NCBI GenBank assembly: GCA_021775105.1
Contig: JAJFIJ010000139.1
Coordinates: 1-43,905 of the forward strand
Direction: 5' to 3'
Origin: Rhodospirillales bacterium
GTDB taxonomy: Bacteria > Pseudomonadota > Alphaproteobacteria > Rhodospirillales > Casp-alpha2
Length of the DNA: 43,905 nucleotides
The notes under the pieces are model-generated. The model saw only the letters and a program-made list of their open reading frames with translations. It was not told the DNA's origin and did no database searches. The position numbers and the translations under genes are program-made. This document shows, in pieces, positions 1-8,625 of the stretch (its first letter is position 1; every line of letters begins with the position of its first letter).

Positions 1-1
1 A

Positions 2-100
2 TGGTTGGGAAACCACAATCTCAACACAGGACAGACCCTGCCCGTTAATATTCAGAACAAAAACTATCCAAACTACCGCGTGAGCGGTTTAGTCCTCTGA
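2..100 (+). CDS. C-terminal tail of an unknown protein (partial, runs off left edge)
   Basis: Reading frame 2 is open from the window edge to a TGA at 98-100 and gives 32 residues ending in RVSGLVL. The tail is rich in Asn, Gln and Tyr, which is more usual for a surface or secreted protein than for a shadow frame. No start codon lies inside the window and no family can be recognised. It could be chance, because 32 codons is short; the asparagine-rich composition is the only support. Confidence 0.35.
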   Translation, partial: WLGNHNLNTGQTLPVNIQNKNYPNYRVSGLVL

Positions 101-160
101 CCCAAGGCGGACAAAGCAGCGGGGGAAATGCAGCTGTTTAATGCGAACGTACTAACGGTC

Positions 161-376
161 CTATTCCAGATTAAGGACTTTCTTGCCAAATTCAATTATT
201 ACATAGCCGATCCCTATGGCAATTAGACTTAGCCCAATCAAAAAAACAAACGTCAATTCAGGAAACCATCCTAGTATTCTGGTAAGTGCTGTGTCCTTGA
301 CGCCATCGTCAGGTACCGCGCTGACCCGGGTTAGTTGATCCATTTCTTTCTGGTCGGATTTCAGATGGTTTGACAT
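161..376 (-). CDS. Small single-pass membrane protein, function unknown
   Basis: The ORF track starts this frame at a TTG at 490, but an internal ATG at 376 (MSNHLKSDQ...) gives a more likely 71-residue protein. It has a charged, soluble N-terminal half of about 35 residues and one hydrophobic segment near the C-terminus (LTFVFLIGLSLIAIGIGYVII), followed by a short basic tail ending KKVLNLE. That is the layout of a small inner-membrane protein. I recognise no family. It lies downstream of, and on the same strand as, the CHAT lipoprotein gene, about 270 bp away, so co-transcription is possible but not shown. No strong ribosome binding site precedes either start. Confidence 0.5.
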   Translation of the reverse strand: MSNHLKSDQKEMDQLTRVSAVPDDGVKDTALTRILGWFPELTFVFLIGLSLIAIGIGYVIIEFGKKVLNLE

Positions 377-647
377 TTTTGATATAACTTTCTGATCCGG
401 ATCAGGAATAACGTTGTGTTTTCTACCACCACAAATATCAACCGTATTCTTACGCCTGCGGTCGGTTGATATCGGTAGTATACATAACAAGCCTATGAAA
501 AACAGAATGTCTGATTCTGGCTAATTTTTGCCGAAAACCGTGCCACCAGATTTCGTCTGGTTCCAAGGGTGCAGCGGATATTTTATTTCAATTCGTCTGA
601 TGATTAAGGGGAGTGTCGCAGCTTTTCTGAGAATCCGTATCATGTCG
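377..647. other. Intergenic region without a recognisable gene
   Basis: This gap lies between the CHAT lipoprotein stop and the small membrane ORF. It holds one perfect inverted repeat, ACCAGA-TTTCG-TCTGGT at 545-561. No T-run follows on either strand, so it is not a convincing intrinsic terminator. Nothing else was seen. Confidence 0.4.
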
Positions 648-3600
648 TCAGCCATCCCCCATCAGTGAAAACGGTGCCCAGAACAGGGGATGGGCATAAC
701 TGAACAGCATGTTTCCCTGCGGGCTGGCGAAACCGGATTTATCAATCAATTCAAGCATCGACTGACGTAGCGCCTGAGAACGCGACAACGTACGGTCAGT
801 CGCCTGACGGCGAAAAATTCCGGTCGTCAGGACCATCGCTGAATCACTTTGTACCGGCCAGTTACTGACCAGCACTGCCCGCGTTCCGGCATAGAAAAAA
901 GCGCGCCCCAAACCGGAAACGGCTTCCGCCCCGGCGCCATCGCCCGATGCCGTATTGCACGCTGACAGCACCACCCAGTCCGCATCCATACGCAATCCCA
1001 GAATTTCACCCATCGTCAACAAACCATCATCCGTGCCTCCGGTAACGTCAGGCGACGACAGCGCGAGCGCCGGCTGTACCAAACCGTCGAGATCTCCGGG
1101 GACCAGACCATGTGTTGCGAAGGCAACCACTCGATATCTGGTCAAATCAATAGATTTGACCTGACCCTCGCTGGCCTTGGCCCTGAGAAACAGGTTTTGG
1201 CCGCTGTCACCGCCAAGCGCACGGGCCATGTTTTTCATTTCCGTCGCCGTGTCCGCCAATCGCGGCAATTGCGAAAGCCCGGCCTGTTCAAGTCCGCGCG
1301 TCTCGGGGGCGGAGCGAAGCAGCAACTTCGCCGCCCCCTGGACGTCTATGGAATTTTCACTGATCTGAACGGCTCCCTGTGACGGGTTGAACACAGGGTC
1401 TCCGAACCCAATAAAAGCCTGACGCTGTTTATCGCCGGGCGGCAACAGCCTTAACGTTCGAAGCGCACTGACAGACGGGATCAGGGTTACTGCATGGCGT
1501 TTTACCAGCCACGGAGCCGAACGATAATTTGAAAAGCGAATCTTTGGGGTTCCCTCAAGTTTGAAAGGTTCGGATGGCAGCAGGGATAGAGGAAGACGGC
1601 CAAGCGGGCCATGCGCGACAATCAGAAGGTTTGTCGCATCGCGGAATGTCGTTTCCACGGGTTTCAGAAAATTCCGGTAAATATCGTAAGCCGCTGAAAA
1701 ATCAAAATCAGGCGTCCCGCCAACGGTGGCCAGTCTGGGCTCCAGGGCACTGCGCAGGTGATAGACCAAATCGTCCAGTTCGTCGTCACCAATATTGATC
1801 GCGTGAAACCGGGCGGTTCCCCGTTTGGGGACGGCCCAGACATAACTCTGATCTGTGCCGATGTAGAACGAAAGCAATGCCTCACCGGAGCGCAGGCTTT
1901 TTTGCAGCGCCTCGATCGTCGGCGGTTTCGGGTTTATCAGATTGGCGTATTCGGGAAAGCTCTTTTCAAGTTCCGACATCAGCGCCGAACGGGCGGTTCG
2001 CAGTTTGTCGATCCGAAGACGCAGTTCGGCAACGACACCGGGGTCCTGTTGATCTGTCGGCGCACCCAGCGCGTCCGCCAGACGGGTGAACAGGGCGGCA
2101 ATCCGTTTTCTGGCGTCCTGTTCGCGGCGCACGATATCGGCGAGCTGTTGATTGGCGGCAAAAGCGCGTGCTCCGGACGCGGCGACAGCCTGCTGCACGC
2201 TGCCGCCGCGGGCCGTTTCAGCCATTTGAAACGCTTCTTCAACGATATCAAAATCAACTCCGCGGGACAGTTTTCCGTCCTGAATTCGGGCCAGCAATCC
2301 GATGTAGGATTCCAGAATTGCCGCACGCCAGACAAACTTTGTCGAATTGGTTTCGCTTTCGCCCTCGCGCGGTCGTGATCGCGCCAGGTAGTAGGGCAGG
2401 GACGCTCTGAATCCAGACAGCGCCTTGTCGTCTTCACTCAAAGCAGCATTCGCCATCGCAATCAGGGCAGCACTTTGCGCCGTTTCCGGGTGTTTCTTGC
2501 CAAGCTTGGCGAGCTGGCGTTGGTGTTTAGGGGTCAGGTAGGAAAGTGCTTCCTCGGCGCGGTCAACCTTGATCAGGGTGATGATGGCGGACGGTTGGCC
2601 CGAGATCATTCGTTCAAGCAATTTCTGACGTTCGGCCAACCCGTTGATCATTTGATCGAATTCGACCATCGCCTCTGCCCACTCTCCATCCGCTGCCAGC
2701 GCGGCTCCCAGAACGCGGCGCGTAACAGCGACCTTGCGCGTGTCGCCGGAACTTCCCGTAGCCTGGAATATCTTGATCGCCGCCAGCCCCAGTTCCCGGG
2801 CATCTTCCAGACGTCCCTGAGCCAGCAGAATTTCAGCAAGCTTGCGGGCGAGATCGGCCGTCGTCGCACTGCTTTTACCGAGTTTCGACAGCAGTTCCAG
2901 CAGGGCGCCCCTGACCACCACCTCGGCTTCGACGATCCGCCCCTGACGCAGCAGATTATCGGCCAGCGATTTTTTCCGATTGGCGATCTTTGATGGCCGG
3001 ACGTCATCGTCGGTTGTTTCGCCAAGACGTTTCAGTTCTTCACGGCGAAACTTCTCAGCCTCCTGCCATTTGCCCTGCATTTCGAGGATCAGCGTCTTGA
3101 GAGTGAGTTCTTCCAGATCAAACCGAAACAACGCACGGGCGGGAATCCGGCGTTTTGCCCGCATTTTTCCGATAACCCTCAGGGCATTGTTACGGGCATC
3201 TTCCGCCGCATCAAAGTTTCCGCTACGCGCATGAATTTGGGCCAAGCCGCGATAGCCAACCGGCGTCAGCCGCGCATCAAGGGCTTGTTCAATGGCCGAT
3301 ATGGCATTTTTGAAGTTCCCGGCAGACATTTCCGCGAACGCGATGTTCTTGTAAATGGCGTGTTTGGCCCGGCCACCCAGGTCCGCTTTCCCGGCATATT
3401 TGGCGGCGTGCCGAAAATCACTCAATGTCTGTGCATTGCGCCCGACCTTTCTCGCCGCGCTGCCGCGTTCCGAATAAAATTCCACCAACTCCCTGACATC
3501 AGCCGACGCAGGGGGGTTTTGGTCTGCGGCAGCCAGGTCGCGCTCGACCTTTTGGGGTTCCGCAATTTTTTGTTGATTGAGGATTGCGGTAACATCCTCA

Positions 3601-3800
3601 ATGCTCCTGGGCGGGGCAACAAATGAAACATCACGCTGTTCTGTCGTGATTTCCCTGGCTTCTTTCAAAGAAACCGTATTCGTCGATTGGCAGGCCGCGA
3701 GCAAGCTTGTCAGAACCAATATGCCGACAACGGATACCAGGCGCGCAGCGCCAAATTTTATATTTGAAACGCATGCAGAATCACTGAAATTCAGTCTCAT
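648..3800 (-). CDS. TPR-CHAT lipoprotein (caspase-like protease domain), copy 1
   Basis: This 1050-residue protein starts with a lipoprotein signal peptide; the lipobox LLAAC places the lipidated Cys near residue 37, so it is probably tethered to the envelope. Residues about 100-480 are alpha-helical repeats of tetratricopeptide type. The last 350 residues or so form a CHAT domain (caspase HetF-associated with TPRs). The expected catalytic pair is visible: His897 in ATHGLVPGD and Cys948 in LSACNTASG. The closing FSYAHPLFWAPF is typical of the family. CHAT domains are cysteine peptidases related to caspases and separase. The substrate is unknown. A diverged paralogue lies at 26325-29861, and the shared motif PPR(S/T)I(E/K)D(V/I)TAIL shows common descent beyond the CHAT core. 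The gene is divergent from rpoZ. The ATG at 3800 is preceded only by a weak purine stretch. Confidence 0.9.
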   Translation of the reverse strand: MRLNFSDSACVSNIKFGAARLVSVVGILVLTSLLAACQSTNTVSLKEAREITTEQRDVSFVAPPRSIEDVTAILNQQKIAEPQKVERDLAAADQNPPASADVRELVEFYSERGSAARKVGRNAQTLSDFRHAAKYAGKADLGGRAKHAIYKNIAFAEMSAGNFKNAISAIEQALDARLTPVGYRGLAQIHARSGNFDAAEDARNNALRVIGKMRAKRRIPARALFRFDLEELTLKTLILEMQGKWQEAEKFRREELKRLGETTDDDVRPSKIANRKKSLADNLLRQGRIVEAEVVVRGALLELLSKLGKSSATTADLARKLAEILLAQGRLEDARELGLAAIKIFQATGSSGDTRKVAVTRRVLGAALAADGEWAEAMVEFDQMINGLAERQKLLERMISGQPSAIITLIKVDRAEEALSYLTPKHQRQLAKLGKKHPETAQSAALIAMANAALSEDDKALSGFRASLPYYLARSRPREGESETNSTKFVWRAAILESYIGLLARIQDGKLSRGVDFDIVEEAFQMAETARGGSVQQAVAASGARAFAANQQLADIVRREQDARKRIAALFTRLADALGAPTDQQDPGVVAELRLRIDKLRTARSALMSELEKSFPEYANLINPKPPTIEALQKSLRSGEALLSFYIGTDQSYVWAVPKRGTARFHAINIGDDELDDLVYHLRSALEPRLATVGGTPDFDFSAAYDIYRNFLKPVETTFRDATNLLIVAHGPLGRLPLSLLPSEPFKLEGTPKIRFSNYRSAPWLVKRHAVTLIPSVSALRTLRLLPPGDKQRQAFIGFGDPVFNPSQGAVQISENSIDVQGAAKLLLRSAPETRGLEQAGLSQLPRLADTATEMKNMARALGGDSGQNLFLRAKASEGQVKSIDLTRYRVVAFATHGLVPGDLDGLVQPALALSSPDVTGGTDDGLLTMGEILGLRMDADWVVLSACNTASGDGAGAEAVSGLGRAFFYAGTRAVLVSNWPVQSDSAMVLTTGIFRRQATDRTLSRSQALRQSMLELIDKSGFASPQGNMLFSYAHPLFWAPFSLMGDG

Positions 3801-3929
3801 TTCCGGTCACTCACCAAAGAAATCATTAAAAACCCCAAGTCTGGCAAACCAGCGTTGGCGATTATAACAAATTCAAACCGGAATGTCGCCAAATCACAGG
3901 CTTTTCCGGAAGGATTCGGTTAATATCGC

Positions 3930-3958
3930 TTGCCAACCGGGTGATCTGCAAATATACA
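3930..3958 (+). promoter_or_regulatory. Sigma-70-type promoter of rpoZ
   Basis: A -35 box TTGCCA (3930-3935) and a -10 box TATACA (3953-3958) are separated by exactly 17 bp. Transcription would start near 3965, leaving a leader of about 30 nt that carries the GGAGGT ribosome binding site at 3984-3989, five bases before the rpoZ ATG. The assignment rests on consensus match only. Confidence 0.7.
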
Positions 3959-3994
3959 AGCGCCGACAAATTCCCCTGATTCCGGAGGTGCCGT

Positions 3995-4405
3995 ATGGCC
4001 CGCGTTACCGTAGAAGATTGCGTTACCAAGATTCCCAATCGTTTTGATCTGGTGGCCATGGCCGCTCAGCGTGCCCGTGACATCTCTGCCGGTGCGTCAC
4101 TGACGGTGGAACGCGACAACGACAAAAACCCGGTTGTCGCGCTTCGCGAGATCGCCGATGAAACAATCCCCTTGCCGGAGCTTGAAGAAGCCCTGATCAA
4201 GGGTCTTCAGACTTACGTTGAAATGGACGAGCCGGAAGAGGACGAAATGGACCTGCTGGCGATCCAGCAGGAACTGAATCCGGGCCTCACTGACGAAAGC
4301 GGAGACGCGGCAGTTGTCATCAACGGTTTTCAGGATTCAGAAGAGGCGATCATGGCAGATGCCGGTGGCGAAATCATGTCGATCGGCGGAGACGCCCAGA
4401 CCTGA
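3995..4405 (+). CDS. rpoZ: RNA polymerase omega subunit
   Basis: This 136-residue protein begins [20 protein letters not shown], the conserved N-terminus of omega, followed by the AAQRAR helix and the VALREIAD segment that contacts the beta-prime subunit. Omega helps fold and assemble beta-prime and, in many proteobacteria, forms part of the ppGpp binding site on RNA polymerase. The C-terminal half is long and strongly acidic, longer than in E. coli (91 residues) but common in alphaproteobacteria. The start is supported by GGAGGT five bases upstream. The gene has its own promoter and terminator. It sits just before rsh, the ppGpp enzyme, an adjacency widely conserved in proteobacteria. Confidence 0.97.
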   Translation: MARVTVEDCVTKIPNRFDLVAMAAQRARDISAGASLTVERDNDKNPVVALREIADETIPLPELEEALIKGLQTYVEMDEPEEDEMDLLAIQQELNPGLTDESGDAAVVINGFQDSEEAIMADAGGEIMSIGGDAQT

Positions 4406-4430
4406 TTTTCAATTCACTGATTGAATTTCC

Positions 4431-4478
4431 AAAAAACGGTGCGGGAATTATTTTATTTCCGCGCCGTTTTTCGTTTTT
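4431..4478 (+). terminator. Intrinsic terminator after rpoZ
   Basis: The arm AAAACGGTGCGG (4433-4444) pairs with CCGCGCCGTTTT (4459-4470) with one G-U pair, and the T-rich run TTTTTCGTTTTT follows. It lies about 30 bp after the rpoZ stop and separates rpoZ from rsh, so rsh is probably transcribed from its own promoter in 4480-4520. Confidence 0.85.
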
Positions 4479-4529
4479 GCTGGACGATTACGCCCAAGTT
4501 CGATGTAGAATCGTTTCAGAGGTTAAATT

Positions 4530-6680
4530 ATGATTCGTCAATTCGAACTTGTGGAAACAGTAAAAGCCTATGAGCCGGGTGCCGATGAAGACGGGCTCAA
4601 CCGCGCCTATGTCTTCGCCATGAAGGCGCACGGCTCGCAGACCCGTGCTTCAGGCGATCCCTACTTCTCCCACCCTCTAGAAGTTGCCGGTATCCTGACC
4701 CGCTACAAGGTCGACTCAGCGACCATCATTACGGCCCTGTTACACGACACCATTGAAGATACCTCAGCGACTGCCGAAGACATCAGGGGTATGTTTGGTG
4801 ATGAGGTCGCCAGACTGGTTGACGGCGTCACCAAACTGACACGGATCGAGTTTCAGTCCGATCAGGCCAAACAGGCCGAAAATTTTCGTAAATTTGTTCT
4901 CGCCATGTCGGAAGACATCCGCGTTCTTCTGGTCAAGCTGGCAGACCGTCTGCACAACATGCGGACCCTGCATTTTATAAGCAAACCGGAAAAACGCCTG
5001 CGCATCGCCAACGAAACCATGGATATCTATGCCCCACTGGCTGAGCGCATCGGTATGCAGACCATGAAGGCCGAACTGGAAGATCTGGCGTTTGCAGAAA
5101 TTAATCCCGACGCCCGCAAATCAATCCTGCGACGCCTGAATTTCCTGCGTGACAAAGGCGAGGACGTGATTTTGCGGGTCATTATCGAGCTCAAGGATCT
5201 ACTCTCTGAGCATGGCATCAACGCACAGGTCATCGGACGCGAGAAAACACCGTATTCGATCTGGCGGAAAATGCAGAAAAAGGATGTCGGGTTCGAACAA
5301 CTTTCCGACATCATGGCCTTTCGCGTTGTCGTTGACAGCGTTGATGACTGTTACAAGACACTGGGCGTTGCCCACAGTGCCTACCAGGTGGTGCCAGACC
5401 GCTTCAAGGATTACATCTCTACGCGCAAACCGAACGGCTATCAGTCGCTTCACACCGGTATATTCGGCCCCGAACGCCAGCGCATCGAGTTACAGATCAG
5501 AACTCATGAAATGCACGAGATTGCCGAAGGCGGATTTGCCGCGCACTGGAACTACAAACAGGGCGGAGAACTGAAAGAGGGTAAACAATATCGCTGGCTT
5601 CGTGACATGCTCGACATTCTAGAACACGCTGCCGGTCCGGAAGAATTTCTTGAACATACCAAACTTGAGATGTTTCAGGATCAGGTGTTCTGCTTCACGC
5701 CCCGCGGTGACCTGATCAATCTGCCACACGGCGCGACCCCGGTCGATTTTGCCTATGCCGTTCATTCAGAAGTCGGTGATCGCTGTGTCGGGTCGAAAAT
5801 CAATGGCCGGATGATGCCGCTGCGCAGTCAACTTCGCAACGGTGATCAGGTCGAGATCGTAACCTCGAAGGCGCAAACACCGTCACCGACATGGGAACGT
5901 TTCGTCGTCACCGGCAAGGCCCGCTCGCGGATCAGGCGTTTTATCCGTCTTCAGGAACGCGAAGAATACGAAAAACTGGGCCGCTCCATTCTTCAGCGGG
6001 TGTTCAAGGACGAGGGGTATGACCTCACCGACAAGGGATTGTCGGGGATTCTCAAGAAATTTGCGCAACCAGCTGTCGAAGACCTTTGCGCCCAGGTCGG
6101 GTCCGGGCATATCACCGGACGCGGCGTTCTGGAAGCCGTATTCCCGGCCGTCAAAAGCAAGAACGATGAGCAAAACAAAAATGTCGTTCCGATTTCCAAA
6201 GCCCGCTCGAAATCCGGCAAGGTTGGTAAAGACGGCGTTTCCATTACCGGCCTGATCCCCGGAATGGCCATGCATCTCGCGGCTTGTTGTCACCCGTTAC
6301 CGGGTGATCGCATTGTCGGCATTGTTGTGACCGGGAAGGGAATCACCATTCACACCATCGATTGCGACATTCTGGAGACCTTTCACGACCAGCCTGAACG
6401 GTGGCTGGACGTTGCCTGGGACAGTGATCTGGCTTCCGATATCCATCAGGGACGCATTCATCTGAGTGTATCGAATACACCGGGGGCGCTGGGTGAACTG
6501 TCGACCATCATCGCCAAAAGCAATGGCAATATCTCCAATCTGAAAATCGTCAACCGGGCGCAAGATTTTTTTGACATCCTGATCGACGTTGAAGTTAAAG
6601 ACGTCAAGCACCTGACCGAGGTGATCGCCGCTCTGCGCGCCAGTCCGGCAGTTAATTCTGTTGACAGGGCAAGAGGCTGA
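4530..6680 (+). CDS. rsh: Bifunctional (p)ppGpp synthetase/hydrolase, RelA/SpoT family
   Basis: This 716-residue cytoplasmic enzyme both makes and degrades the stringent-response alarmone (p)ppGpp. The N-terminal HD hydrolase domain has His48 and the HDTIEDT motif (72-78), so hydrolase activity is likely intact. The synthetase domain (about 230-380) carries YSIWRKM, YQSLHTG and the EIQ-like LQIRTHEMHEIAE motif. A TGS domain (about 390-455, FTPRGDLINLPHGATPVDFAYAVH), a zinc-finger segment (AACCHPLPGD) and a C-terminal ACT domain (HLSVSNTPGALGELSTII) follow. Length and layout match the single Rsh protein usual in alphaproteobacteria. The start follows GAGGT. It is placed directly after rpoZ and heads the run leading to pdxJ-acpS-lepB-rnc-era. 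Confidence 0.95.
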   Translation: MIRQFELVETVKAYEPGADEDGLNRAYVFAMKAHGSQTRASGDPYFSHPLEVAGILTRYKVDSATIITALLHDTIEDTSATAEDIRGMFGDEVARLVDGVTKLTRIEFQSDQAKQAENFRKFVLAMSEDIRVLLVKLADRLHNMRTLHFISKPEKRLRIANETMDIYAPLAERIGMQTMKAELEDLAFAEINPDARKSILRRLNFLRDKGEDVILRVIIELKDLLSEHGINAQVIGREKTPYSIWRKMQKKDVGFEQLSDIMAFRVVVDSVDDCYKTLGVAHSAYQVVPDRFKDYISTRKPNGYQSLHTGIFGPERQRIELQIRTHEMHEIAEGGFAAHWNYKQGGELKEGKQYRWLRDMLDILEHAAGPEEFLEHTKLEMFQDQVFCFTPRGDLINLPHGATPVDFAYAVHSEVGDRCVGSKINGRMMPLRSQLRNGDQVEIVTSKAQTPSPTWERFVVTGKARSRIRRFIRLQEREEYEKLGRSILQRVFKDEGYDLTDKGLSGILKKFAQPAVEDLCAQVGSGHITGRGVLEAVFPAVKSKNDEQNKNVVPISKARSKSGKVGKDGVSITGLIPGMAMHLAACCHPLPGDRIVGIVVTGKGITIHTIDCDILETFHDQPERWLDVAWDSDLASDIHQGRIHLSVSNTPGALGELSTIIAKSNGNISNLKIVNRAQDFFDILIDVEVKDVKHLTEVIAALRASPAVNSVDRARG

Positions 6681-6749
6681 CGCGCATTTGACGATGCCGA
6701 CCTATATCTCTAAACAGGTACAAACACTGGAAATTTCGCAGCATCAGTC

Positions 6750-7337
6750 ATGTTTCATCGCCAGATTAAATCTCGTTTTTATCATAAGGTTTCCAATTTT
6801 TTCTGGCCGGCGATCGGCTGGAAACGATCCGTCCTATATCTGCTTCACCGGCTGGGCCGATTGCCCGGAACGCCTTATTCGATTGCCTGCGGTTTCGCCT
6901 GTGGTGCGGCAATTTCATTTTCGCCATTTGTCGGATTTCATTTCATTCTGGGCGCAATATGGGCCTGGATCATGCGTGCCAACATTCTGGCTTCCGCCAT
7001 TGGCACGGCGATTGGCAATCCGTGGACCTTTCCATTCATCTGGGTGTGGATATTTCACGTCGGCAATCTGATGGGGGCCGGGGCAGCCCATACGGATATT
7101 TCCAAGCTCGATTTCAGTGCCCTGTTTGGCCGCCTGACGGAGGCCTCCCTGAACGGCGACATTGACGGTGTTATTGAGATTTCCACGCCGGTGTTATGGC
7201 CGATGCTTCTTGGCAGCTTGCCGACCATGGTCGCGGTTTGGTTGATTTTCTATTTTCCCCTGAAAAATATCGTGGCACGTTACCAGCATCGTCGGCTACA
7301 AAGACGCAGGAAACAGAAGAGCTCGCGCGCACAATAG
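6750..7337 (+). CDS. DUF2062 membrane protein
   Basis: This 195-residue protein has the DUF2062 signature: GTPYSIACGFACGAAISFSPFVGFH, a hydrophobic stretch, then GTAIGNPWTFPFIW. A second hydrophobic segment near the C-terminus (LLGSLPTMVAVWLIFYFPL) is followed by a strongly basic tail (RYQHRRLQRRRKQKSSR), which should stay in the cytoplasm. The family is a set of small integral membrane proteins with no established function. In many alphaproteobacteria the gene sits, as here, between rsh and pdxJ. It begins 69 bp after rsh and ends 17 bp before pdxJ, so it is likely part of the same operon. Confidence 0.85.
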   Translation: MFHRQIKSRFYHKVSNFFWPAIGWKRSVLYLLHRLGRLPGTPYSIACGFACGAAISFSPFVGFHFILGAIWAWIMRANILASAIGTAIGNPWTFPFIWVWIFHVGNLMGAGAAHTDISKLDFSALFGRLTEASLNGDIDGVIEISTPVLWPMLLGSLPTMVAVWLIFYFPLKNIVARYQHRRLQRRRKQKSSRAQ

Positions 7338-7354
7338 AACTGAGGAATACCAAA

Positions 7355-8098
7355 ATGACCCGATATCTTCGCCTTGGCGTCAATATCGATCACGTCGCAA
7401 CCATCCGAAACGCCCGTGGCGGCGGACACCCTGATCCGGTCAAGGCGGCAAAAGTCGCTGAACAGGCCGGGGCAGATGGCATCACCGCACACCTTCGCGA
7501 AGACCGGCGCCATATTTCTGACGACGACATCACCCGCCTGACCGAAGAATTGACCGTACCGCTCAATCTTGAGATGGCGGCAACGGACGAAATGCTTGAT
7601 ATTGCCCTTCGACACAAACCCCACGCCGCCTGTCTTGTTCCGGAAAAGCGTGAAGAAGTAACAACCGAAGGCGGGCTTGATGTTGTCGGTGGGCATAATC
7701 ATCTGGCCCCTTATGTGCGCCAGCTCGCTGAAGTGGGCTCTCGGGTATCGATGTTCATTGATCCGGACATCGACCAACTGGAAGCCTGCGCGCAGATTGG
7801 CGCGCCGGTGGTTGAGCTGCATGTCGGGGCCTATTGTGAAGCCCGGCAGGTCGAACGCGTTCGGGAGTTTGAGCGGCTTCGGACCGCTGCCGAAGCGGCG
7901 GACCGTTTGGGGTTGGAATGTCACGCCGGTCACGGCATTACATTCGATACCGTTGGTCCAATCGCCGAAATCACCAATGTCGTTGAACTTAACATCGGCC
8001 ATTTCCTCATCGGTGAAGCCATATTCGGCGGTCTGGAAAGCACCATCAAACGCATGCGTTCGCTGATGGACCGGGCGACGGCCAAGGCATCTGCGTGA
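7355..8098 (+). CDS. pdxJ: Pyridoxine 5'-phosphate synthase
   Basis: PdxJ condenses 1-deoxy-D-xylulose 5-phosphate with 3-amino-2-oxopropyl phosphate to give pyridoxine 5'-phosphate, the last ring-closing step of DXP-dependent vitamin B6 synthesis. The 247-residue TIM barrel shows LGVNIDHVATIRNARGG at its N-terminus, then TAHLREDRRHI, LEMAAT, VPEKREEVTTEGGLDV, ELHVGAYC and HAGHGIT, all family hallmarks. The ORF track begins at 7196, but the ATG at 7355 with GAGGAA upstream matches the family N-terminus. acpS follows after 5 bp, so the two are co-transcribed; pdxJ-acpS is a classic pair. Confidence 0.96.
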   Translation: MTRYLRLGVNIDHVATIRNARGGGHPDPVKAAKVAEQAGADGITAHLREDRRHISDDDITRLTEELTVPLNLEMAATDEMLDIALRHKPHAACLVPEKREEVTTEGGLDVVGGHNHLAPYVRQLAEVGSRVSMFIDPDIDQLEACAQIGAPVVELHVGAYCEARQVERVREFERLRTAAEAADRLGLECHAGHGITFDTVGPIAEITNVVELNIGHFLIGEAIFGGLESTIKRMRSLMDRATAKASA

Positions 8099-8103
8099 AC
8101 TGA

Positions 8104-8517
8104 ATGATCATTGGCATCGGCACCGATCTTTGCGATATCCGCCGTATCGAAAAAACACTTGAGCGTTTCGGCGACCGCTTCATCAACCGGCTTTATTCCG
8201 ACTCCGAACAGGCCAAGGCCAACCGTCGCCCCAATCCGGCCTCGTCGTTCGCCCAGAGCTTTGCCGCAAAGGAAGCCTGCTCAAAGGCGCTCGGAACCGG
8301 GTTTCGCAAGGGCGTGTTCTGGCGTGACATGGTGGTCCGGAACCTGCCCAGTGGACAACCCTACATGGAGATCACCGGAGGCGCATTGAAACGCCTGAAT
8401 GAGCTGGTCCCCGAAGGCTACATCGCCAAGGTCGACGTTTCGCAGACAGATGAATACCCCATGGCACATGCCATGGTCATAATTTCCGCCAATCCCGTGA
8501 CCACAAACAGCGATTAA
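8104..8517 (+). CDS. acpS: Holo-[acyl-carrier-protein] synthase
   Basis: AcpS transfers the 4'-phosphopantetheine arm from CoA to apo-ACP, which activates fatty-acid synthesis. The 137-residue protein has both family motifs: GIGTDLCDIRRIE (Mg-binding Asp8) and FAAKEACSKALGTGF (Glu57). The start lies 5 bp after the pdxJ stop. The C-terminus is a little longer than in E. coli (126 residues) but within the normal range. It is an essential housekeeping gene in the pdxJ-acpS-lepB block. Confidence 0.96.
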   Translation: MIIGIGTDLCDIRRIEKTLERFGDRFINRLYSDSEQAKANRRPNPASSFAQSFAAKEACSKALGTGFRKGVFWRDMVVRNLPSGQPYMEITGGALKRLNELVPEGYIAKVDVSQTDEYPMAHAMVIISANPVTTNSD

Positions 8518-8625
8518 TGATCTTTCTTGACTTGACGCCCTGATGCTGGCTTGATCGCGGCGATCTCAAGGGTAAAATTCCAAAAGAATTATTTAATAAC
8601 AATATCTTATAAAGCATTTTTCTTC

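Noticed and set aside
1758-2378. 206-residue plus-strand ORF
   Set aside because: Shadow within the minus-strand CHAT gene; no domain features and amino-acid composition typical of an antisense frame.
7280-8002. 240-residue minus-strand ORF
   Set aside because: Antisense to pdxJ, whose motifs are unambiguous.
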